Below are positions 31,050 through 37,104 of a stretch of 37,104 bases of DNA, piece by piece; position 1 is the first letter of the stretch; each line of letters begins with the position of its first letter. Where the stretch lies: contig NZ_JAQGKZ010000113.1 in the NCBI RefSeq assembly GCF_028289855.1, positions 1-37,104 on the forward strand, written 5' to 3'. The notes under the pieces were generated by a model. The model ran no database searches and was not told where the DNA came from. It worked only from the letters and a program-made list of their open reading frames with translations. A program made the position numbers and the translations under genes. This stretch comes from Sphingomonas bacterium (GTDB lineage Bacteria > Pseudomonadota > Alphaproteobacteria > Sphingomonadales > Sphingomonadaceae).

Positions 31050-31111
31050 GCACGTGTCAGGCCAATGGCCCGTCGGCTTTCAGCCGATCAAGAGGCTCAA
31101 CCGGCACGTGC
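31050..31111 (+). promoter_or_regulatory. Candidate structured 5' leader of the porin gene
   Basis: GCACGTG (31050-31056) can pair with CACGTGC (31105-31111), closing a loop that contains two perfect hairpins: GGCC/GGCC (31060-31063/31067-31070, loop AAT) and TCGGCT/AGCCGA (31073-31078/31082-31087, loop TTC). About 18 unpaired bases, AAGAGGCTCAA-rich, precede the closing strand. The element ends 39 bases before ATG 31151. It matches no riboswitch I know. The layout (closed multiloop in a leader) suggests RNA-level control or mRNA stabilisation of an abundant outer-membrane protein. Confidence 0.35.
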
Positions 31112-31150
31112 AGGCGGGGACGAACGCTTTTCCGATTCGAAAGGAATACC

Positions 31151-32023
31151 ATGCGCTTCTCCCACATCAGCCTCGGTGCGCTCGCGCTCGCCGTCGCCAC
31201 TCCCGCCTTGGCGGATCCGGTTCCGGCCGCCCCAGCGCCAGTCGCTCCCACCATCGCCGATCCCGTTGTCCCAACGGACGATGCTGCTGTCGCGCCCGCT
31301 GCAGACGACGGCGCCACCGCGCCGCCCAAGGCAATAACGATCAGCGGCGGTGTCACGCTCGTCTCCGATTATCGTTTCCGCGGCATCTCGCAGACCAATT
31401 TGCAGCCCGCGATCCAAGGGTCGATCACGTTGACCCATGCGTCGGGATTCTATGCGTCGGTATGGAGTTCCTCGACGTCAGGCTACGTGACCTTGTCGGG
31501 CACCGGCAGCCAGGAAATCGACGCGATCGTCGGGTATAAAAAGACCATCGGCGGCGTCACGCTCGACGGTGGACTGCTCTATTATATCTATCCCCGCTCG
31601 CGTTTCATTGGCGACAAAAGCAAGGCCGATTTCTTCGAGCCCTATGCCGACATCGCCTATACGTTCGGCCCGATCACCGCGAAGGTGACGGTCAATTACG
31701 CGCCCAAGCAAAAGGCGCTGGCGCTCGATCAGGGCCAGACCGGGTTATTCAAGGAAAACGACAACGTCTACTTGGCGGGCGATCTAAGCGCGTCGATCCC
31801 GAAAACGCCGATCGGGTTGACCGCGCATCTCGGCCACACCTGGGGGCCGAGTTGGCTGTCGCTCGGCAACGAATATACCGACTGGGGCGCCGGCGCGACG
31901 GTGACCTGGAAGAATTTGGTGCTCGGCGTCAGCTACGTCGATACCGACGGCGTGTTCACGCTGGCCAACGGCAAGAACGCCGCGCGCAGCGGCGTGGTGG
32001 TCTCGCTCGGCGTCAGCTTCTGA
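31151..32023 (+). CDS. TorF-family putative porin
   Basis: A 290-residue outer-membrane beta-barrel protein. A signal peptide (HISLGALALAVATPALA) is followed by an Ala/Pro/Asp linker to about residue 60, then alternating strands. The barrel opens with ISGGVTLVSDYRFRGISQTN, the hallmark of this family, followed by LQPAIQGSITLTHASGFYAS. It closes with LVLGVSYVDTDGVFTLANGK and SGVVVSLGVSF, ending in Phe as needed for outer-membrane assembly. AAAGGA precedes ATG 31151. Members are thought to be small-solute channels; the substrate is unknown. It has its own long leader (189 bases) and a strong terminator, so it is a single-gene unit. Confidence 0.92.
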   Translation: MRFSHISLGALALAVATPALADPVPAAPAPVAPTIADPVVPTDDAAVAPAADDGATAPPKAITISGGVTLVSDYRFRGISQTNLQPAIQGSITLTHASGFYASVWSSSTSGYVTLSGTGSQEIDAIVGYKKTIGGVTLDGGLLYYIYPRSRFIGDKSKADFFEPYADIAYTFGPITAKVTVNYAPKQKALALDQGQTGLFKENDNVYLAGDLSASIPKTPIGLTAHLGHTWGPSWLSLGNEYTDWGAGATVTWKNLVLGVSYVDTDGVFTLANGKNAARSGVVVSLGVSF

Positions 32024-32047
32024 ATCGGCGGCTTGTCGGCGAACCAG

Positions 32048-32078
32048 GGGGAGCGGCCATATGCCGCTCCCCTTTTTT
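32048..32078 (+). terminator. Strong rho-independent terminator of the porin gene
   Basis: GGGGAGCGGC (32048-32057) pairs perfectly with GCCGCTCCCC (32063-32072) around CATAT, followed by six T (32073-32078). It lies 25 bases after the stop codon. Confidence 0.95.
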
Positions 32079-32111
32079 CGTGACGCCAGCCATCTGCCTC
32101 GTGCGATAAGA

Positions 32112-32126
32112 TGTGATATTGTAACC
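32112..32126. promoter_or_regulatory. Zur-box candidate upstream of the MerC/zur pair
   Basis: TGTGATATTGTAACC matches 11 of 14 defined positions of the alphaproteobacterial Zur core TGTTATANTATAACA. It sits just before the MerC-domain gene and about 460 bases ahead of zur on the same strand. Zinc-loaded Zur would thus repress its own operon. Spacing places it over the likely promoter. No alternative palindrome is present. Confidence 0.55.
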
Positions 32127-32155
32127 TTCGGCCGATGCGCCTAGATGGGCGCAGC

Positions 32156-32542
32156 ATGAACGCCGCGACTCGCCATGACCTGCTGCACCGTTTGCCGACG
32201 CTCGATCGCTTTGCGATGGGATTGTCGGGGGTCTGCGCCATCCACTGCCTGGCCAGCGCCGTGCTGGTCGCGCTGGCGTCGACGGTCGGCGGCATGTTGC
32301 TCAACCCGATATTCCACGAAGTCGGCCTGACGATCGCGATCGGCCTCGGCGCGATCGCGCTGGGGCGCGGCATTTTCGAACACGGCTATATGGCGCCTGC
32401 GGTGACCGGGTCGTTCGGGCTCGGCATCATGGCCGGTGCGATGAGCCTGCCGCACGGCAATGGCGGCGAGACATTGTGGACGATCATCGGCGTCGCGATC
32501 TTGGCACTGGGGCATGACTTGAACCGTCGGGCCGCAAACTAA
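32156..32542 (+). CDS. MerC-domain membrane protein
   Basis: A 128-residue protein with four membrane helices and the MerC core FAMGLSGVCAIHCLASAVLV, in which the Cys and His of the first helix pair (CAIHC) resemble the metal-binding residues of the mercury transporter MerC. It continues with FHEVGLTIAIGLGAIALGRG and ends in a hydrophobic helix before DLNRRAAN. MerC-domain proteins outside mer operons are poorly studied; beside zur, transport or sensing of zinc is a reasonable guess. ATG 32156 is chosen; ATG 32135 is in frame and possible. Neither has a clear Shine-Dalgarno. zur follows 41 bases later. Confidence 0.82.
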   Translation: MNAATRHDLLHRLPTLDRFAMGLSGVCAIHCLASAVLVALASTVGGMLLNPIFHEVGLTIAIGLGAIALGRGIFEHGYMAPAVTGSFGLGIMAGAMSLPHGNGGETLWTIIGVAILALGHDLNRRAAN

Positions 32543-32583
32543 GCGCGCTTGTTACTGGCGCCCGGAGCGCCTAAATTCCTCCC

Positions 32584-33054
32584 ATGCCCGCACACGCCCA
32601 TCATCATCACGAACCGGCAGGCGCCGACCTGGCGACCGCCGCGCAGGCGACGCTCGAGAAATCGGGCGAGCAATGGACGACGATGCGCGCGAGCATTTTC
32701 GATGCGCTCGCCAAGTTCGACAAGCCGGCCAGCGCGTATGACATCGCCGATGCGGTATCGAAGAGCGAAGGGCGCCGCGTTGCCGCCAACAGCGTCTATC
32801 GCATCCTCGATCTGTTCGTGGGGGCGAACCTGGCGCGGCGAGTCGAGAGTTCGAATGCGTACATCGCCAACGCTCACCCCGATTGCCTGCACGATTGCAT
32901 CTTTCTGGTCTGCGACAGCTGCGGCCAGACCGTGCACATCGACGACGACAAGATCGCCAACAACGTCCGCCACGCCGCCGAAGCGGCGGGCTTCTCGCCC
33001 GTGCGCCCGGTAATTGAAGTGCGCGGCACATGCGCGGATTGCGGCGAAGCCTGA
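32584..33054 (+). CDS. zur: Fur-family zinc uptake regulator Zur
   Basis: A 156-residue repressor. A His-rich start (MPAHAHHHHEP) precedes a winged helix: RASIFDALAKFDKPASAYDI then ADAVSKSEGRRVAANSVYRI (recognition helix with NSVYRILD). The dimerisation and metal region has CLHDCIFLVCDSCGQTVHID and ends CADCGEA. Cys 110/113 and 150/153 form the structural zinc site. The combination of two CxxC pairs, the HDC motif and a Zur-box upstream points to Zur rather than Fur or PerR. With zinc it represses uptake genes. A His-rich N-terminus could add a zinc-binding site. Confidence 0.9.
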   Translation: MPAHAHHHHEPAGADLATAAQATLEKSGEQWTTMRASIFDALAKFDKPASAYDIADAVSKSEGRRVAANSVYRILDLFVGANLARRVESSNAYIANAHPDCLHDCIFLVCDSCGQTVHIDDDKIANNVRHAAEAAGFSPVRPVIEVRGTCADCGEA

Positions 33055-33239
33055 TACTCGGCGCCGTAGTTGGCGACCAACTATCGTATCCAATGCGGAT
33101 TGAACGAGGCCGCCGCCATAGGCCTGTCACCAAATAAAGCGTAAGTCTGCGTTCTGTCCTTCAATCGACTCGCCGCGATGGCGTCGATTTCGGACAAGGC
33201 TAGCGCATCGGCTATTGGCCGAAATGATTGGGGGCGATC

Positions 33240-34700
33240 ATGAACGCAGGTTTGACACGCCGTTCCGTACTTGCCGGAGGACTGGCCGGCGGTGTTAGCG
33301 GCCTCATTCCCTTTCCCGAATGGCTGACGACGGCGGCGCATGCCGGGCCGCCGCTGACCCGCTATGCCGCGAACACCCCCCAGGGTCAGGCGATGGTTGC
33401 CAAATACGCGACCGGCGTCGCCAAAATGATGCAGGGCAAGACCGGCGATCCGTGCAGCTGGGTGTTCCAATGGTACACGCATCAGGTTCGCGGCGACCAG
33501 AGCAAGGCCAACGTGGTCGCGTCGCTCCCTGCACCGCAACAGCCGCTGGCGAACGACATGTGGGACACGTGTCAGGCGCATTTCGGCCGGCCGCTGCAAT
33601 ATTTCCTGCCGTGGCACCGGATGTACGTCTATTTTCTCGAACGGATCGTGCGCCATGCGTGCGGCGACCCTACCTTTACCCTGCCCTACTGGGATTACAT
33701 GAACCCCGGGCTCCGCGCGTTACCCGCGCCGTTCCGGGTCAATCCCAGCGCGCTCTACCGGCCAAACCGCGATCCGGCGGTGAATGCGGGGCAAGCGATC
33801 GACCAGGGCCAGCCGCCGAACACGATCAACCTGCAATGCCTCAACCAAGGGGCCTATGCCGGCTTCAACAACGCGATCAACCAGAACCCGCACGGTATCG
33901 TCCACTCGCTGATCGGCAACGGACAGGGGATGGGGTCGGTGCCGTGGGCGGCGAACGACTCGATCTTCTATTTCCACCATTGCAACATCGACCGCTATTG
34001 GGCGTCGTGGAACCAGGTGCATCCCAACCCGACCGATCCGGCGTGGGGCAATACGTCGTTCGTGTTCGCCGACGAAAAGTGCCAGCGCGTGCTGGTCAAG
34101 GTCAAGGATTTCGCCGCGATCGGTCCGCTCGGCTATCGCTACGACAAGCTTGCGGCGATGCCCGGCGGCGGGTTGCTGCAGTCGATCGGCGACTTGCGGC
34201 TGATCGCGGTCTATCGGCCACTGCGCGCCGGGCCGCCCGATCCCGGACCGTTGCGAATTAGGCTCGACGACGGCCCGGTTGTGCTGCGGCTCGCGCCGGC
34301 GGAGACCGTTGCGCCGCTGGCCAAGACACTCCGGACGCTGCGGTCGGCGCGCACGGTCACGCTGTCGATCAAGAACCTGCGCGCCACCCTGCCCCCGGGC
34401 ACGCTATTCCACGTCTTCGTCAACCTGCCCGCGAACGCAACGGCTAGTCAGGTCAACAGCCATTTCGCCGGCGCGATCTCATTCTTCGACGCGGTGATGC
34501 CCAGCCGCGAAGCGATGGCGGACATGAAGATGGACATGGATATGTCCGGGGGAGAGGGACCGTCGTTCGACCTGGATATCACCGATCTGCTCAAGCGACT
34601 GGGGCCGCAGGAGACGATCGACGTCACGATCCGTCCGCAGGGCCGGATAGAATCGGGCGCGCAGGTTTCGGTCGGCGGAGTCGAGTTGCGCGCGGGGTAA
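33240..34700 (+). CDS. Tat-exported tyrosinase-family type 3 copper oxidase
   Basis: A 486-residue enzyme. A Tat signal (TRRSVLAGGLAGGVSG) indicates export in folded form. Copper site A is built from His 81 (WYTHQVRG), His 114 and His 126 (FLPWHRMYVYFLERIV). Copper site B comes from NPHGIVH (His 218, 222) and FYFHHCNIDRYWASW (His 246/247). The catalytic core ends near residue 300. A C-terminal part of about 180 residues contains beta-rich LRIRLDDGPVVLRLAPAE and an unusual DMKMDMDMSG stretch rich in Met and Asp, possibly binding copper. It oxidises phenols or catechols to quinones; the natural substrate is unknown. GGGGG lies before ATG 33240. It has no copper-chaperone neighbour. Confidence 0.9.
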   Translation: MNAGLTRRSVLAGGLAGGVSGLIPFPEWLTTAAHAGPPLTRYAANTPQGQAMVAKYATGVAKMMQGKTGDPCSWVFQWYTHQVRGDQSKANVVASLPAPQQPLANDMWDTCQAHFGRPLQYFLPWHRMYVYFLERIVRHACGDPTFTLPYWDYMNPGLRALPAPFRVNPSALYRPNRDPAVNAGQAIDQGQPPNTINLQCLNQGAYAGFNNAINQNPHGIVHSLIGNGQGMGSVPWAANDSIFYFHHCNIDRYWASWNQVHPNPTDPAWGNTSFVFADEKCQRVLVKVKDFAAIGPLGYRYDKLAAMPGGGLLQSIGDLRLIAVYRPLRAGPPDPGPLRIRLDDGPVVLRLAPAETVAPLAKTLRTLRSARTVTLSIKNLRATLPPGTLFHVFVNLPANATASQVNSHFAGAISFFDAVMPSREAMADMKMDMDMSGGEGPSFDLDITDLLKRLGPQETIDVTIRPQGRIESGAQVSVGGVELRAG

Positions 34701-34709
34701 CGGGGTCGG

Positions 34710-35249
34710 TCAGCCGAGCACCTTGCCCATCCGCACGCCGGGGACCGGCACGCCGCCTTCGCTCATTTTCGTGACTCGCTCTATCGGCTCATAGCCGCAC
34801 GCCAAGTACAGTGGCTCCCCGGCCAGCGTCGCCATCAACTCGGCGCGGGTGAACCCCGCCGCCCGCGCCGCCGCCTCGTTCGCCGCGAGCACCATCCGAC
34901 CGATGCCGCGTCTGACGTAGTCGGGGTCGGTGTACATCGCCCTGATCCGCGCCGGATCCTTGGCCGGGTCGAGCGGCGCGGCGTTGCGCAACGCCGGATT
35001 GTGGTCGCCGCCATAGAGCGTCGCGCGGTAGCTCCACCCGCCGCAGCCGACGATGCGACCGCCCTCCTCGACCACCACATACGTGCCGTCGGCGATCAAT
35101 TGCGTGTCGAGCCCCATGCTGAGCCGGCTCGACGCGATCTCGTCGTCGCTGAGAAACCCGTGCTGCAACTCGCCGATCGCGCGGTCCATCAGCACGGCGA
35201 TCGCGGGGATATCGTCGGCGGTGGCGATCCGGAACGTAAACGCGCCCAT
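34710..35249 (-). CDS. GNAT family N-acetyltransferase
   Basis: A 179-residue protein with all usual GNAT parts: TFRIATADDIPAIAVLMDRA at the N-terminus, TYVVVEEGGRIVGCGGWSYR, the acetyl-CoA loop DPDYVRRGIGRMVLAANEAA, and AELMATLAGEPLYLACGYEP. AGGAAAAG precedes ATG 35249. The insertion LYGGDHNPALRNAAPLDPAK is found in a sub-group of bacterial acetyltransferases of unknown substrate. It converges on the tyrosinase gene with a nine-base gap. Confidence 0.92.
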   Translation of the reverse strand: MGAFTFRIATADDIPAIAVLMDRAIGELQHGFLSDDEIASSRLSMGLDTQLIADGTYVVVEEGGRIVGCGGWSYRATLYGGDHNPALRNAAPLDPAKDPARIRAMYTDPDYVRRGIGRMVLAANEAAARAAGFTRAELMATLAGEPLYLACGYEPIERVTKMSEGGVPVPGVRMGKVLG

Positions 35250-35328
35250 CACTTTTCCTGTGTAACAATCGGTCCCGCGGCTTTGCACTTCTTGCGCGAA
35301 ACGCGTGAAATGCAGGAAGCCAAGCCCC

Positions 35329-36588
35329 TCACTTGCCGTCGAGCATCGCGATCGTCGCGGTGGCGGGCGGCACATTGGCCATGCTCGCCGCGACGCGTTC
35401 GGCGGCTTCCATCACGCGCAGCACATTGCCGCCGGCCAGCTTGGCGATGTCCTGGTCGCTCCATCCGCGCCGCATCAGCTCGGTGAGCAGCGCCGGGTAC
35501 GTATCGACCCCGTTGAGCCCCTCGGGCAAATCGCCACCCGTGCCGTCGAGGTCACCGCCCAGCCCGACATGGTCGATCCCCGCGACCTTGACGATATATT
35601 CGATGTGGTCGGCGACCTGGCTCAGCGTGACCGCCGGGCGCGGATGCTCGCGTTCCCACGCCGCGAGTGCCGCCTTGGCGCGATCGGGCTGGCCGATATA
35701 GAGCCCGCCATAAGGCGGCGAGTAATAGCGGCCCTTCTCCGCATTGCGGTCCGCGTCCCACCGCCGCCGCGCTTCGGACACGTAGCCCGGCGCGTAATTG
35801 ACCATCACCACGCCGCCGTTCGCCGCGACCAGCTTGAGTATCTTGTCGGACACGTTGCGCGGGGAATCGTCCACCCCGCGCGCCGACGAGTGCGAGAAGA
35901 TCACCGGCGCCTTCGACACGCGGATCGCGTCGATCATCGTGTCCTCGCTGACATGGCTGAGGTCGACCAGCATGCCGAGCCGGTTGAGCTCGCGCACCAC
36001 CGCCTCGCCGAACTTCGTCAGCCCGTCATGCTTGGGGTCATCGGTCGCGGAGTCGGCCCAGGCGATCGTCCTTGAATGCGTCAGCGTGAGGTACGACGCG
36101 CCGAGCGCGCGATAGGCGCGCAGCACCGCGAAGCTGCCGTCGATCTGCCCCCCGCCCTCGACCCCGAACATGCTGGCGATCTTGCCCTGTGCGTGGATGC
36201 GGCGGACATCCGCGGCGGTCGTCGCCTGCGCGAACACGCCTGGATAACGCCGGAAGATTTCCTTCATCAGCGCGATCTGTTCGAGCGTCGCCTTGACCTG
36301 TTCGGGCCCGGCCATTCCGGCATCGACATAGACCGACCAGAACTGCCCGCCGACATGCCCGGCGCGCAGCCGCGTGATGTCGGTATTGTACTGCTTCGGG
36401 TCGAGCCGAGTCAGGTCCATCGTCCAGCGCGCGTCGCCCGCCTTGTCGGTCAGCGTTTCGGCCCAGTCGTTATGCCCGTCGATCAGCGGCGTCTTCGTCA
36501 GTACCGCCGCGACGCGGGCATCGTAGGAAGGCGCCGCGCTGATTAGCAGCGGCGTGGCGAGCAAGGCGAGGGCAAGGATGGTGCGCAT
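35329..36588 (-). CDS. Exported membrane dipeptidase (renal dipeptidase, M19 family)
   Basis: A 419-residue metallopeptidase with a signal peptide (MRTILALALLATPLLISAA). Zinc ligands are readable in order: LIDGHNDW (His and Asp), MFGVEGGGQID (bridging Glu), LVDLSHVSEDTM (His) and VIFSHSSARGVDDSPRNVSD (His). DHVGLGGDLDGTGGDLPEGL holds the last Asp. The family cleaves dipeptides, often with D-residues, in the periplasm; some members open beta-lactams. The start ATG 36588 is chosen for the signal peptide. No strong ribosome binding site was seen. Confidence 0.94.
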   Translation of the reverse strand: MRTILALALLATPLLISAAPSYDARVAAVLTKTPLIDGHNDWAETLTDKAGDARWTMDLTRLDPKQYNTDITRLRAGHVGGQFWSVYVDAGMAGPEQVKATLEQIALMKEIFRRYPGVFAQATTAADVRRIHAQGKIASMFGVEGGGQIDGSFAVLRAYRALGASYLTLTHSRTIAWADSATDDPKHDGLTKFGEAVVRELNRLGMLVDLSHVSEDTMIDAIRVSKAPVIFSHSSARGVDDSPRNVSDKILKLVAANGGVVMVNYAPGYVSEARRRWDADRNAEKGRYYSPPYGGLYIGQPDRAKAALAAWEREHPRPAVTLSQVADHIEYIVKVAGIDHVGLGGDLDGTGGDLPEGLNGVDTYPALLTELMRRGWSDQDIAKLAGGNVLRVMEAAERVAASMANVPPATATIAMLDGK

Positions 36589-36631
36589 GGCGGGTAGCGT
36601 AAGGGGAATCCGCCGCATCTCAACCTAAACC

Positions 36632-36717
36632 GTCATGCCGGACCTGTTCCGGCATCCAACTATCCACCGGCGATATCGCTTGGGGAGCGTTGGACCCCGC
36701 AAAAGGTGCGGGGTGAC
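36632..36717. repeat. Intergenic palindromic repeat, copy 2
   Basis: ATGCCGGA (36635-36642) with TCCGGCAT (36648-36655, loop CCTGT), and ACCCCGC (36694-36700) with GCGGGGT (36708-36714, loop AAAAGGT), separated by 38 bases. TCCAAC and GTTGGA face each other as an inverted pair inside. It belongs to the same type as 21931-22018 with the hairpin order swapped. It lies between the dipeptidase start and the metallophosphoesterase end, and so may carry or interrupt promoter sequence of the former. Confidence 0.7.
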
Positions 36718-36724
36718 GATGAAG

Positions 36725-37102
36725 CTACGGAGCCGTCGGCGTCTCGATCGGCAGCACGCGGTCGGGCTGCGGCGTCATCTTGCGGCACACGACTTCGAAC
36801 GCGCCGCCCTCTATGTGGATTTCGTTGAACGAGGGCGGGTCGGCGCGCGTGCGTTCGGACAAGGTGCCGGCCCCGATCAGCCTGATCGTCGCGCCGTCGA
36901 TCTCGTGCGCGATGTCGAAGGCATCGTGGACGTGCCCGGTCAGCACCGCATCGGCCCCCGCCGTCGCCAACGCGCCCAGCGCCTCGGCGCCGCGATGCGT
37001 CTTCGCCGATGCCTTGGTGTGCGGCTCGATCAGCGGGTGGTGGCACGCGATGAAGACGAGCCCGTCCTTCGGCGCGGCCTCGACCAGCGCCAGCGCCTTT
37101 TG
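36725..37102 (-). CDS. Metallophosphoesterase, C-terminal part (5' end outside window)
   Basis: The minus strand is open from the window edge and encodes 125 residues. FIACHHPLIEPHT (the GNHE-to-HxP part of the fold) and later AVLTGHVHDAFDIAH are the metal-binding His motifs of calcineurin-like phosphoesterases, resembling the cAMP phosphodiesterase CpdA/Icc group. The remainder (LIGAGTLSERTRADPPSFNE, IHIEGGAFEVVCRKM) is the usual sandwich ending. The true start is upstream. The internal TTG at 36970 is not a start. Substrate unknown. Confidence 0.85.
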   Translation of the reverse strand, partial: QKALALVEAAPKDGLVFIACHHPLIEPHTKASAKTHRGAEALGALATAGADAVLTGHVHDAFDIAHEIDGATIRLIGAGTLSERTRADPPSFNEIHIEGGAFEVVCRKMTPQPDRVLPIETPTAP

Positions 37103-37104
37103 CA

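Overview
The window looks like a chromosomal segment of a Sphingomonadales alphaproteobacterium (Sphingomonas-like). This rests on the high GC content with strongly GC-ending codons, the hflK-hflC-degP run, the TorF-type porin, the Bcr/CflA transporter, the GT4/GH130 pair, and several small secreted proteins of a kind common in sphingomonads. It is inference from protein resemblance read by eye; no search was run. No rRNA, tRNA, CRISPR array or intact insertion sequence was seen.

Layout. 1-634 is the end of a class I ribonucleotide reductase beta subunit gene. 640-2760 is a visibly AT-richer accessory patch. It holds an overlapping two-gene unit (a Panacea/SocA-type antitoxin-like protein followed by an unrecognised 257-residue partner), a small three-helix membrane protein, a gene remnant, and an 18-bp palindromic word repeated directly 612 bp apart. 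2617-4183 carries two small genes separated by three intergenic chains of short perfect hairpins that resemble each other. 4189-9731 is a run of small genes: a secreted lysine-serine repeat protein coupled to a YkgJ-type cysteine-cluster protein, a DUF486 membrane protein, a class II cytochrome c coupled to a second exported protein, a secreted SNase-like nuclease, a CHRD protein, a lipoprotein, an ExbD protein behind a perfect palindrome, and a YdeI/DUF1801 protein. 9789-16906 has an extremely acidic protein, a Bcr/CflA efflux pump, a DUF3597 protein, an IPNS-like dioxygenase, homoserine dehydrogenase, secreted small proteins, a CoA-binding protein and an Mrp-type Fe-S carrier ATPase.

16977-20639 is a membrane and envelope protein quality-control block (hflK, hflC, DegP-like protease), closed by a strong terminator whose 3' arm also contains the Shine-Dalgarno of the next gene (an M20 amidohydrolase). 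A GNAT protein and an OPT-family oligopeptide transporter follow. On the opposite strand, 28240 down to 24638 is a two-gene carbohydrate unit: a two-domain GT4 glycosyltransferase and a GH130 phosphorylase-type enzyme. queF (queuosine pathway) is divergent from a sulfurtransferase/cystathionine beta-lyase operon that handles sulfur amino acids.

30964-34700 holds a TorF-like porin with a candidate structured leader, a MerC-domain membrane protein and a zinc-type Fur regulator (Zur) behind a good Zur-box match, and a Tat-exported tyrosinase. The window ends with a GNAT protein, a renal-dipeptidase-type peptidase (M19), an intergenic palindromic repeat and the 3' end of a metallophosphoesterase gene.

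The items most worth following up are the Panacea-type pair with an unassigned partner, the hairpin-chain repeat family, the KS-repeat protein coupled to YkgJ, the terminator/ribosome-binding-site overlap at 20662-20698, the porin leader fold, and the Zur circuit.
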